This document shows positions 11,539-19,858 of a stretch of 64,000 bases of DNA, in pieces. The position numbers and the translations under genes are program-made. Numbering within the stretch: position 1 is the first letter of the stretch; every line of letters begins with the position of its first letter. The notes under the pieces are model-generated. The model had not been told where the DNA came from and ran no database searches. It was given only the letters and a program-made list of their open reading frames with translations. The stretch comes from Streptomyces endocoffeicus (GTDB lineage: Bacteria > Actinomycetota > Actinomycetes > Streptomycetales > Streptomycetaceae), in assembly GCF_016741935.1 (NCBI RefSeq), contig NZ_JAERRG010000004.1:248001-312000 (forward strand), in the 5' to 3' direction.

Positions 11539-11555
11539 TTCTCTATATCCGAGAA
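11539..11555. promoter_or_regulatory. Candidate IclR operator / divergent promoter region
   Basis: A TTCTC-N7-GAGAA inverted repeat sits in the only AT-rich stretch of the divergent region, with AATGTTT directly repeated at 11533 and 11554. It lies 17-33 bases upstream of the IclR ATG. IclR proteins commonly bind short palindromes in their own divergent promoter, so autoregulation and control of the OPT operon are likely. Binding is inference. Confidence 0.6.
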
Positions 11556-11571
11556 TGTTTACCCTTTCGTC

Positions 11572-12384
11572 ATGGCAGAACAGACTCCCGTAACCAGCTC
11601 CCCACCCCTCCAGACCGCGGACCGCGTGCTGAATGTGCTGCTGTCCTTCGACCGGGAGCGTCCGGAATGGGGCGTCACCGAGATCGCCGAGGAGTTCGGG
11701 CTGGACAAGTCGGTGGCCCAGCGGCTGCTGGCCGCGCTCGCCTACCGGGGCTTCCTGGTCTCCGACAAGCGCTCACGCCGCTACCGGCTGGGCCCGGCGG
11801 TATGGCATCTGTCCTGGGTGTGGGAGCGGGGCGGCGGCATGGCCAGCCTGGCCCGGCCCACCCTGGAGGCGCTGGCCGGGGCGGTCGGGGTGAACGCGCT
11901 GTTCGCGGTCCCGGACGGGGTGCATATGCGCTGCGTCGCGGCGGTGGACGGGGCCACCGGCCCGCTGCGCTACTACGTGCTGGCGGGCGAGCTGTACCCG
12001 GCACACGCCGGGGCCACCTCCCGCGCCTACTTCGGTATGCTCCCGCCCGGTGACCGGGCCGTGCTGCTGTACGGCCGCCCGATGGCGCGCTTCGGCGAGC
12101 ACACCCTGACCGATCCGGTGCGGCTCGAGGAGCGCTTCTCCGAGATGCGGCGCGATGGCTACGCATACTCCGAGGGCGAGTACGATCCGGACACCGCCGC
12201 GCTCGCGGCGCCGGTTCTGGTGGGCAGACGTCCGGTGGGCACCCTGACCCTGGCCGCCACCCCCGAAGTGCTGCGCCCGCGCCGGGAGCAGCTGGTGGCA
12301 CCGCTGCTGCAGGGCGCCGCCGATCTGGGCCGGGCGCTGACGCCCTCCCGGCCCCGGCGCGCCCCGCACCGCGAGCGGCGCTGA
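11572..12384 (+). CDS. IclR family transcriptional regulator
   Basis: A 270-aa regulator. The N-terminal winged helix-turn-helix (about residues 14-70; TADRVLNVLLSF, GVTEIAEEFGLDKSVAQRLL, YRLGPAVWHLS) precedes the IclR effector-binding GAF-like domain (about 85-255). ATG 11572 starts at the usual distance from the helix-turn-helix, although the ribosome site is poor; the longer open frame upstream runs through the tandem repeats. It is divergent from the DUF1177-OPT-AroM-racemase operon and 74 bases before pepE, so it is the obvious specific regulator of the module. Confidence 0.9.
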   Translation: MAEQTPVTSSPPLQTADRVLNVLLSFDRERPEWGVTEIAEEFGLDKSVAQRLLAALAYRGFLVSDKRSRRYRLGPAVWHLSWVWERGGGMASLARPTLEALAGAVGVNALFAVPDGVHMRCVAAVDGATGPLRYYVLAGELYPAHAGATSRAYFGMLPPGDRAVLLYGRPMARFGEHTLTDPVRLEERFSEMRRDGYAYSEGEYDPDTAALAAPVLVGRRPVGTLTLAATPEVLRPRREQLVAPLLQGAADLGRALTPSRPRRAPHRERR

Positions 12385-12458
12385 ACGGCGCGGCGCCGGC
12401 GCCGAGCCGCCCGGCGTCCCGCCGCCTCCCTTGTGACCCGTCTCGGAAAGGCCCCCTC

Positions 12459-13190
12459 ATGCAGTTGCTGCTGCTGTCGAACTCCGCCGCGCCCGGCCGT
12501 GGCTATCTGGAACACGCGCGGGAGGAGATCGCCTCGGTGCTGGACGGCGCGCGCCGGCTCGTCTTCGTGCCGTACGCGCTGGCCGACCACGACGGCTACA
12601 CCGCCCAGGTGGCCTCGGCCCTGGAGCCGCTGGGCGTGGAGGTCACCGGTGCGCACACCGCCGACGACCCGGCCGGTCTGGTGCGCGGGGCGCAGGCGGT
12701 GTTCGTCGGCGGCGGCAACAGCTTCCGGCTGCTCAAGGCGTTGCACGAGCGCGATCTGGTCCGGGCGATACGGGAGCGGGTGGCCGCGGGCGCGGTCTAC
12801 ATGGGCTCCAGCGCGGGCACCAACATGGCCTGCCCGACCCTGCGCACCACCAACGACATGCCCATCGTCCAGCCGCCCACCTTCGAGGCGCTGGGCCTGC
12901 TGCCGTTCCAGATCAACCCGCACTACCTCGACGCCAAGCCGGACACCGCCCACATGGGCGAGACCCGGGCCCAGCGGCTCGAGCAGTTCCTCGAGGAGAA
13001 CGACGTCCCCGTGGTCGGCCTGCGCGAGGGCACCTGGCTGCGCCGGGACGCGGACCGGCTGACCCTGGGCGGCATCGACGCCGGGGCGATCCTCTTCCGC
13101 CGCGGCGAGGACCCGGCGGAGCTGCGCCCGGGCGCCGATCTGAGCGCCCTGCTGCGCGAGGAGCCGCGCTTCGACTCCACCGCGCGCTGA
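12459..13190 (+). CDS. pepE: Dipeptidase E (alpha-aspartyl dipeptidase, peptidase S51)
   Basis: Cytoplasmic serine peptidase of 243 aa that cleaves dipeptides with N-terminal aspartate. It has the S51 hallmark GSSAGTNMACPT with the nucleophile Ser118, the GGGNSF strand (about 84-89), and NPHYLD with His155, as in the E. coli enzyme. The length is close to family size (about 230). GGAAAGG precedes ATG 12459. It follows the IclR regulator on the same strand, so it may be part of the regulated module. That would fit an operon that imports and splits aspartate-containing peptides, but the physiological substrate is not shown by sequence. Confidence 0.9.
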   Translation: MQLLLLSNSAAPGRGYLEHAREEIASVLDGARRLVFVPYALADHDGYTAQVASALEPLGVEVTGAHTADDPAGLVRGAQAVFVGGGNSFRLLKALHERDLVRAIRERVAAGAVYMGSSAGTNMACPTLRTTNDMPIVQPPTFEALGLLPFQINPHYLDAKPDTAHMGETRAQRLEQFLEENDVPVVGLREGTWLRRDADRLTLGGIDAGAILFRRGEDPAELRPGADLSALLREEPRFDSTAR

Positions 13191-13626
13191 CGGCGGGGGT
13201 CGGGTTCGCCGGGTTCGAGGGGCCGGACATGGGGGGCGGGATATGGCGGGTGATGCCGGGAAACGCCACCGACATCGCCCCTTACCGAAATTGACCGTAA
13301 ATCACCGCCATATGAACACGGCACACCTGTCAACGGACGCTTTCCGGACAAGTTTTTGTCGCGATCCTGACAGGTCGAGTCCATTGATGGCACTCTTCCC
13401 TCGGCCGAGGCGCAGCGCTTCCCCCAGCCCCTAGCCGCGCCCGAAGCCACAGCCACCCCCCACACCCCCGGTCGCACCGCGGCCGCGCCCGGTCGTTCGT
13501 CGGCGGCCGGGCGCACCCGGTAACGCCGGGGTAAGCACGCGTTCTGCCCTGCCCTGCCCGGACGGCGACCCAGCCGCCCGGTCGTCCCGGCCGTGCCACC
13601 GCGCGGCCAGCGCAGAAGGAGTCAGC
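13191..13626 (+). promoter_or_regulatory. Long leader region of the first M4 protease
   Basis: These 436 bases contain no credible gene. The stretch 13285-13385 is relatively AT-rich and includes TTTTTGTCGCGATC. A related TCTTTGTCGCGTTG occurs upstream of the third protease at about 18063, suggesting a shared control element of the paralogues. The remainder is GC-rich and featureless, ending in the ribosome site AAGGAG five bases before GTG 13627. Confidence 0.45.
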
Positions 13627-15981
13627 GTGAGATCCCTCCCCCAACGGCACCTCAGACCCAGTGGCCGCAGATCCGGTCGCACCCCGGGCAACCGGGCCAT
13701 CGCGACCGGTGTGCTGGTCGTCGCGGCGGCGATGATCGGCGTCGGCTTCCAGAGCGGCACCGCCGCCGCCCGCCCGGACGACTCCGCCGCGAACTCCGCG
13801 AACGCCGCCGACCGCCCCGCCGCCCGCACCATCTCCGGCGCCCCCGACCCCGGCGCCCTCCCCGTGAAGCTGTCCCCCGCCCAGCGCGCCAAGCTGATCC
13901 GCGCGGCGGACGCCGCCAAGGGCGAGGCCGCCCAGGACCTCAAGCTCGGGGCCAAGGAGAAGCTGGTCGTCAAGGACGTCATCAAGGACGCCGACGGCAC
14001 GACGCACACCCGCTACGAGCGCACCTACGCCGGACTCCCCGTCCTCGGCGGCGACTTGGTCGTCGACCGGGCGAAGAGCGGCGCGCCGCTGACCGTCGCC
14101 AAGGCCACCAAAGCCCGGCTGACCGTCCCGACCACCAGCGCCGGCGTCGCGCCCGCCACCGCCGAGAAGGCCGCCGTGAAGGCGGCGAACGCGCAGGGTT
14201 CACGGAAGACCGCGGCCGACCGGGCGCCCCGCAAGGTGATCTGGGCCGCGAAGGGCACCCCGACCCTCGCGTACGAGACGGTCGTCGGCGGCCTCCAGGA
14301 GGACGGCACCCCGAACGAGCTGCACGTCATCAGCGACGCGGCCACCGGCAAGAAGCTGTTCGAGTTCCAGGGTGTCAAGACGGGCACCGGGAACAGCCAG
14401 TACAGCGGCCAGGTGGCCCTCGGCACCTCGGGCAGCTCGGGCTCGTACAACCTCACCGACGCGGGGCGCGGCAACCACAAGACGTACAACCTCAACCGCG
14501 GCACCTCGGGCACCGGCACCCTCTTCACCGACGCCGACGACGTCTGGGGCAACGGCACCACCTCCGACGCCGCGACCGCCGGGGTGGACGCGCACTACGG
14601 CGCCGCCGAGACCTGGGACTACTACAAGAACGTCCACGGCCGTACCGGTATCCGGGGCGACGGCGTCGGCGCGTACTCCCGGGTCCACTACAGCAGCGGT
14701 TACGTCAACGCCTTCTGGCAGGACGCCTGCTTCTGCATGACCTACGGCGACGGCTCGGGCAACGCCAAGCCGCTGACCTCCATCGATGTCGCCGCGCACG
14801 AGATGAGCCACGGTGTCACCGCGGCCACCGCCAACCTCACCTACAGCGGTGAGTCCGGCGGGCTCAACGAGGGCACCTCCGACATCTTCGCCGCCGCCGT
14901 CGAGTTCTACGCGAACAACGCCGGCGACCCCGGCGACTACCTCGTCGGCGAGAAGATCGACATCAACGGCAACGGCACCCCGCTGCGCTACATGGACAAG
15001 CCCAGCAAGGACGGGGCCTCCAAGGACAGCTGGTACTCCGGTGTCGGCAATGTGGACGTCCACTACTCGTCCGGCATCGCCAACCACTTCTTCTACCTGC
15101 TCTCCGAGGGCAGCGGCGCCAAGGTCATCAACGGCGTGAGCTACAACAGCCCGACGTACGACAACCTCCCGGTCACCGGCATCGGGCGGGACAACGCGGA
15201 GAAGATCTGGTTCAAGGCGCTGAGCCAGCGGATGACCTCCAACACCAACTACGCGGGCGCCCGCGACGCCACGCTGTGGGCGGCGGGCGAGCTGTTCGGC
15301 CAGGGCAGCGCGCAGTACAACGCGGTGGCCAACGCCTGGGCCGGGGTCAACGTCGGCACCCGGATCGCCGACGGCGTCACCGTCACCCCGCCCGGCGACC
15401 AGACCAGCATCGTCAACCAGGCCACCAGCCTCCAGATCACCGCGACCAGCTCCAACCCGGGCGCGCTGAGCTACGCGGCCACCGGGCTCCCCGCGGGCCT
15501 GGCCCTCGACTCCGCCAGCGGTCTGATCTCCGGCACCCCGACCGCCGTCGGGTCGAGCGCGGTGACCGTCACGGTGACCGACTCGGCCGGCAAGACCGGT
15601 ACGGCGTCCTTCACCTGGACGGTCAACACCAGCGGCGGCAATGTCTTCGAGAACACCGCGGACATCGCCATCCCGGACGCGGGTGAACCGGTCACTTCGC
15701 CGATCTCGGTGAGCCGGGCGGGCAACGCGCCCAGCAACCTCCAGGTGGGCGTGGACATCGTGCACACCTACCGCGGCGACCTGGCGATCGACCTGGTGGC
15801 CCCGGACGGTACGGCCTACCGGCTCAAGGACAGCAGCCTCTTCGACTCGGCGGACGATGTGCGGACCACGTACACCGTGGACGCGTCCTCCGAGACCGCG
15901 GTCGGCACCTGGAAGCTGCGGGTCCAGGACATGTACGCCCAGGACACCGGCTACATCAACAGCTGGAAGCTGACGTTCTGA
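13627..15981 (+). CDS. Secreted M4 metalloprotease with C-terminal Ig-like and P domains
   Basis: Thermolysin-family neutral protease preproenzyme of 784 aa. A signal peptide (about residues 1-47, ending near TAAARP) is followed by an FTP/PepSY propeptide (about 85-235). The catalytic domain has HEMSHG (about 391-396; zinc His and catalytic Glu) and GGLNEGTSDIF supplying the third zinc ligand. Then come the M4 C-terminal helical domain, a putative Ig/cadherin-like domain (about 580-675; TGLPAGLALDSASGLISGTP) and a proprotein-convertase-type P domain (about 678-784). The two downstream paralogues lack these last two domains. GTG 13627 has AAGGAG five bases upstream. It acts outside the cell on proteins. 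Confidence 0.93.
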   Translation: MRSLPQRHLRPSGRRSGRTPGNRAIATGVLVVAAAMIGVGFQSGTAAARPDDSAANSANAADRPAARTISGAPDPGALPVKLSPAQRAKLIRAADAAKGEAAQDLKLGAKEKLVVKDVIKDADGTTHTRYERTYAGLPVLGGDLVVDRAKSGAPLTVAKATKARLTVPTTSAGVAPATAEKAAVKAANAQGSRKTAADRAPRKVIWAAKGTPTLAYETVVGGLQEDGTPNELHVISDAATGKKLFEFQGVKTGTGNSQYSGQVALGTSGSSGSYNLTDAGRGNHKTYNLNRGTSGTGTLFTDADDVWGNGTTSDAATAGVDAHYGAAETWDYYKNVHGRTGIRGDGVGAYSRVHYSSGYVNAFWQDACFCMTYGDGSGNAKPLTSIDVAAHEMSHGVTAATANLTYSGESGGLNEGTSDIFAAAVEFYANNAGDPGDYLVGEKIDINGNGTPLRYMDKPSKDGASKDSWYSGVGNVDVHYSSGIANHFFYLLSEGSGAKVINGVSYNSPTYDNLPVTGIGRDNAEKIWFKALSQRMTSNTNYAGARDATLWAAGELFGQGSAQYNAVANAWAGVNVGTRIADGVTVTPPGDQTSIVNQATSLQITATSSNPGALSYAATGLPAGLALDSASGLISGTPTAVGSSAVTVTVTDSAGKTGTASFTWTVNTSGGNVFENTADIAIPDAGEPVTSPISVSRAGNAPSNLQVGVDIVHTYRGDLAIDLVAPDGTAYRLKDSSLFDSADDVRTTYTVDASSETAVGTWKLRVQDMYAQDTGYINSWKLTF

Positions 15982-16048
15982 AGGTTCTGACGTTCTGAAG
16001 GTTCTGACGCTCTGACGTTCTGACGGAGCCGTGCGGCTCGCCCAGGAC

Positions 16049-16095
16049 AGGCGCCGCCAGGGGTCGACCCGACTCCCCCTGGCGGCGCCTCTTTT
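16049..16095 (+). terminator. Rho-independent terminator after the first M4 protease
   Basis: Perfect 15-bp stem (16049-16063 with 16076-16090, AGGCGCCGCCAGGGG) and a 12-base loop, followed by CTTTT. It ends the first protease transcript, so the three paralogues are separate transcription units. Confidence 0.9.
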
Positions 16096-16318
16096 GGCCC
16101 ATTTTCAGTCCATGACTCTTACATTCGCCTGTCCGGAATCCGAAGGTTGATCAGCATTCAACGAACATTTTCCCTTCGACCTGTCGTGAAACCCGTGACA
16201 TGTCCCGGACTTGTGTGACAGTCTGCCCAACGCATTACGCATCAGTACCTCTTGTTCAGCACCGGGCCGCACTTCCCCGCAGCCCGGCGCTGACCCCCCA
16301 CAGCAACGAGGAGATCGC
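16096..16318 (+). promoter_or_regulatory. Leader region of the second M4 protease
   Basis: An AT-richer stretch between the terminator and GTG 16319. It contains a GTTGA-N7-TCAAC inverted repeat at 16146-16162, then TTTTCCC and GTCGTGAAACCCGTGAC. These are plausible promoter/operator material for the protease, but no -35/-10 pair is convincing. Confidence 0.4.
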
Positions 16319-17974
16319 GTGCGCAAGACCTTCAGCATGCCCATATCCGGTGCCGGTAAGCGGCGTTCCGCCATGGCCGCCGGTACCGCGGTCGCCGCGG
16401 CCGCCCTGCTCGCCTCCGGACTGAGCGCCGGCACCGCGGGTGCCGCCCCGGCCGACGCCAAGTCCGGCGCCCAGCCCGCGGCGCTCACCGCCTCGGCCCG
16501 CGCCGAGCTGCTCCGCGACGCCAACGCGACCAAGGCGGACACCGCTTCGTCGCTCGGCCTCGGCGCCAAGGAGAAGCTGGTCGTCAAGGACGTCATCAAG
16601 GACGCCGACGGCACCACCCACACCCGCTACGACCGCACCTACGACGGCCTGCCCGTCCTCGGCGGCGACCTGATCGTCCACCGCGCCAAGGGCGGTGACG
16701 TGAAGAGCGTCACCAAGGCCACCAAGGCCACCGTCAAGGTCGCCTCCACCACGGCCGGGATCGCCCCGAGCGCCGTGGCCAAGTCGGCCGTCAAGCTGGC
16801 CAAGGCCGACGACACCACCAAGGCGGCGGCCGACCAGGCCCCGCGCAAGGTGATCTGGGCCTCCAGCGGCAAGCCCGTGCTCGCCTACGAGACCGTCGTC
16901 GGCGGGGTGCAGAAGGACGGCACCCCGAACGAGCTGCACGTCATCACCGACGCCGCCACCGGCAAGAAGCTCTACGAGTACCAGGGCATCGAGACCGGCA
17001 AGGGCGAGAGCGAGTACAGCGGCTCGGTCGAGCTCGGCACCAGCAAGGAAGGCAGCGGTTACACCCTGACCGACGCCGACCGCGGCGGCCACAAGACCAC
17101 CAACCTGGAGAACAAGGAGGACGGCGAGGGCAAGGCGTTCACCGACGACGACGACAACTGGGGCACCGGCAAGCCGGACGACCCCCAGACCGCCGCCGTC
17201 GACGCCCACTACGGCGCCGCCGCCACCTGGGACTACTACAAGAACGTGCACGGCCGCGACGGCATCGGGGGCGACGGCAAGGGCGCCTACTCCCGCGTGC
17301 ACTACGGCGACAGCTACGTCAACGCCTTCTGGGACGACAGCTGCTTCTGCATGACCTACGGCGACGGCCAGGGCAACAAGGCCCCGCTGACCGCGCTCGA
17401 CGTGGCGGGCCACGAGATGAGCCACGGCGTCACCTCCAAGACCGCGGGCCTGGAGTACACCGGTGAGTCGGGCGGCCTCAACGAGGCCACCTCCGACATC
17501 TTCGGCACCTCGGTGGAGTTCAACGTCAAGAACTCCACCGACGTCGGTGACTACCTCATCGGCGAGGCGATCGACATCAACGGCGACGGCACCCCGCTGC
17601 GCTACATGGACAAGCCGAGCAAGGACGGCCAGTCCGCGGACAACTGGTCCGACGATGTGGGCAACCAGGACGTGCACTACTCCTCCGGTGTCGCCAACCA
17701 CTTCTTCTACCTGCTGTCCGAGGGCAGCGGCGCGAAGGAGATCAACGGTGTGAAGTACGACAGCCCCACCTCCGACGGCTCCAAGGTCGAGGGCATCGGG
17801 CGGGACAAGGCCGAGAAGATCTGGTACAAGGCCCTGACCACGTACATGACCTCCACCACCGACTACCACGCCGCCCGTGAGGCCACCCAGAAGGCCGCCA
17901 CGGACCTCTTCGGCGCCGACAGCGCCGAGGCCAAGGGCGTGGACGCCGCCTGGGCCGGGGTCAACGTCAAGTAA
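16319..17974 (+). CDS. Secreted M4 metalloprotease (second copy)
   Basis: Preproenzyme of 551 aa. A signal peptide (about residues 1-41, ending AGAAPA) precedes the FTP/PepSY propeptide (about 70-200). The M4 catalytic domain has HEMSHG at about 365-370 and GGLNEATSDIF, and the helical C-terminal domain ends at WAGVNVK. Very close to its two neighbours in the propeptide (GAKEKLVVKDVIKDADGTT) and around the active site, so the three arose by tandem duplication. The product is plain thermolysin-like, without an added C-terminal domain. GTG 16319 has GAGGAG five bases upstream. Confidence 0.93.
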   Translation: MRKTFSMPISGAGKRRSAMAAGTAVAAAALLASGLSAGTAGAAPADAKSGAQPAALTASARAELLRDANATKADTASSLGLGAKEKLVVKDVIKDADGTTHTRYDRTYDGLPVLGGDLIVHRAKGGDVKSVTKATKATVKVASTTAGIAPSAVAKSAVKLAKADDTTKAAADQAPRKVIWASSGKPVLAYETVVGGVQKDGTPNELHVITDAATGKKLYEYQGIETGKGESEYSGSVELGTSKEGSGYTLTDADRGGHKTTNLENKEDGEGKAFTDDDDNWGTGKPDDPQTAAVDAHYGAAATWDYYKNVHGRDGIGGDGKGAYSRVHYGDSYVNAFWDDSCFCMTYGDGQGNKAPLTALDVAGHEMSHGVTSKTAGLEYTGESGGLNEATSDIFGTSVEFNVKNSTDVGDYLIGEAIDINGDGTPLRYMDKPSKDGQSADNWSDDVGNQDVHYSSGVANHFFYLLSEGSGAKEINGVKYDSPTSDGSKVEGIGRDKAEKIWYKALTTYMTSTTDYHAAREATQKAATDLFGADSAEAKGVDAAWAGVNVK

Positions 17975-18003
17975 AACCACCTGAGTTACCGCACGACACT
18001 CTG

Positions 18004-18044
18004 CCGGTGCCCGGGGCCTGAGGCCCCGGGCACCGGTATGTTTT
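18004..18044 (+). terminator. Rho-independent terminator after the second M4 protease
   Basis: Perfect 16-bp stem (18004-18019 with 18021-18036, CCGGTGCCCGGGGCCT) with a minimal loop, followed by TATGTTTTA. Separates the second and third protease transcripts. Confidence 0.9.
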
Positions 18045-18119
18045 ATCCACGGCAAAGCGACATCTTTGTCGCGTTGGGCGGAAGCTTCGCCCAACTCCCC
18101 ATCACAACTGGAGATACGC

Positions 18120-19799
18120 GTGGATTCACGTTCGACGTCAGCCATATCCGGCATATCCCGTCTCAGACGCTCGCGTACCGCCCTCGCCGCCGGAGCGGCG
18201 ACCCTGGCCGCCTCCCTGCTCGCCGCCGGCGCCACCGCCGGATCCGCGAACGCGGCCGCTCCTTCGGCTCCCTCGGCCACCCGCTCGGATGCCGCCGCCG
18301 TCTCGCTCTCTCCCTCGGCCCGCGCCGAGCTGCTGCGGGCGGCGGGCTCCACCACCGTCTCCACCGCGAAGTCGCTGGGGCTCGGGGCCAAGGAGAAGCT
18401 GGTCGTCAGGGATGTCGTCAAGGACGCCGACGGCACCACCCACACCCGCTACGAGCGCACCTACGCCGGACTGCCGGTCCTCGGCGGCGATCTGATCGTC
18501 CATGAGTCCGCGAGCGGCGCCTCCCAGGGTGCCGACAAGGCGACCGACGCCGACATCGAGGTCGGCGACACCAGCGCCGCCATCGCCCCCTCCGGCGCCG
18601 AGCGCTCCGCCCTCGGCGCCGCGCGGGCCGCGGGCGACAAGAAGGCAGCCGCCGACAACGCGCGCAAGGTGATCTGGGCCGCCACCGGCAAGCCCACCCT
18701 CGCGTACGAGACGGTCGTCAGCGGGGTGCAGAAGGACGGTACGCCCAGCAAGCTGCACGTCATCACCGACGCCGACTCCGGCAAGAAGCTCTACGAGTTC
18801 CAGGCCGTCGAGAACGGCACCGGCACCGGCCAGCACAACGGCAAGGTCACCGTCGGCTCGGTCAAGAGCGGCAGCCAGTGGCTGCTCAAGGACACCGCGC
18901 GCGGCGGCCACAAGACGTACAACCTCAAGCACTCGTGGGACGACACCAAGAAGGGGTCGGCCTTCTACGACGCCAACAACGTCTGGGGCAACGGCAAGCC
19001 CACCATCGCCCAGACCGCCGCCGTGGACGCCCACTACGGCGCGGCGATGACCTGGGACTACTACAAGAAGGTCCTCGGCCGGAACGGCATCAAGGGCAAC
19101 GGCAAGGCCGCTTACTCCCGCGTCCACTTCGGCGACGCGTACGAGAACGCCTTCTGGGACGACGACTGCTTCTGCATGACCTACGGCGACGGCGCGGGCA
19201 ACAAGAAGCCCCTCACCTCGCTCGACGTGGCGGGCCACGAGATGAGCCACGGGCTCACCTCGGCCACCGCCAACCTGGAGTACAGCGGCGAGTCCGGCGG
19301 GCTCAACGAGGCGACCTCCGACATCTTCGGCACCGCCGTGGAGTGGTACGCCAAGAACGCCAAGGACCCCGGTGACTACCTCATGGGCGAGAAGATCGAC
19401 ATCAACGGGGACGGCACCCCGCTGCGCTACATGGACAAGCCCAGCAAGGACGGCCTGTCCTATGACTACTGGAAGAGCGGTGTGGGCAACGACGACCCGC
19501 ACTTCACCTCCGGTATCGCCAACCACTTCTTCTATCTGCTGTCCGAGGGCAGCGGCCGCAAGGTCATCGGCGGGGTGACCTACAACAGCCCGACCAAGGA
19601 CGGCCGCACCGTCAAGGGCATCGGCCGCGCCAAGGCCGAGAAGATCTGGTACAAGGCCCTCACCACGTACATGACCTCGACCACCAACTACGCCAAGGCC
19701 CGCACCGCGACCCTCAAGGCCGCGAAGGCGCTGTACGGCGCGAGCAGCGCCGAGTACAAGGCGGTCGACAACGCCTGGGGCGGCGTCAACGTCAAGTGA
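18120..19799 (+). CDS. Secreted M4 metalloprotease (third copy)
   Basis: Preproenzyme of 559 aa. A signal peptide (about residues 1-46, ending SANAAAP) precedes the FTP/PepSY propeptide, a catalytic domain with HEMSHG at about 373-378 and GGLNEATSDIF, and a C-terminal domain ending WGGVNVK. Organisation is the same as the second copy. GTG 18120 has GGAG six bases upstream. Its own leader (18045-18119) contains TCTTTGTCGCG, resembling the leader of the first copy. An extracellular scavenging protease is the expected role. Confidence 0.93.
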   Translation: MDSRSTSAISGISRLRRSRTALAAGAATLAASLLAAGATAGSANAAAPSAPSATRSDAAAVSLSPSARAELLRAAGSTTVSTAKSLGLGAKEKLVVRDVVKDADGTTHTRYERTYAGLPVLGGDLIVHESASGASQGADKATDADIEVGDTSAAIAPSGAERSALGAARAAGDKKAAADNARKVIWAATGKPTLAYETVVSGVQKDGTPSKLHVITDADSGKKLYEFQAVENGTGTGQHNGKVTVGSVKSGSQWLLKDTARGGHKTYNLKHSWDDTKKGSAFYDANNVWGNGKPTIAQTAAVDAHYGAAMTWDYYKKVLGRNGIKGNGKAAYSRVHFGDAYENAFWDDDCFCMTYGDGAGNKKPLTSLDVAGHEMSHGLTSATANLEYSGESGGLNEATSDIFGTAVEWYAKNAKDPGDYLMGEKIDINGDGTPLRYMDKPSKDGLSYDYWKSGVGNDDPHFTSGIANHFFYLLSEGSGRKVIGGVTYNSPTKDGRTVKGIGRAKAEKIWYKALTTYMTSTTNYAKARTATLKAAKALYGASSAEYKAVDNAWGGVNVK

Positions 19800-19805
19800 C
19801 CCCCG

Positions 19806-19843
19806 CCGGTCGGCCGGGCTTCGGTACCCACCCGGCCGACCGG
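19806..19843. terminator. Bidirectional terminator hairpin between convergent genes
   Basis: A 13-bp perfect stem CCGGTCGGCCGGG (19806-19818) pairs with 19831-19843. It lies between the third protease and the convergent membrane-anchored binding-domain protein. There is no strong T-run on either side. Confidence 0.75.
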
Positions 19844-19858
19844 TCCCACCTCTGTCTC

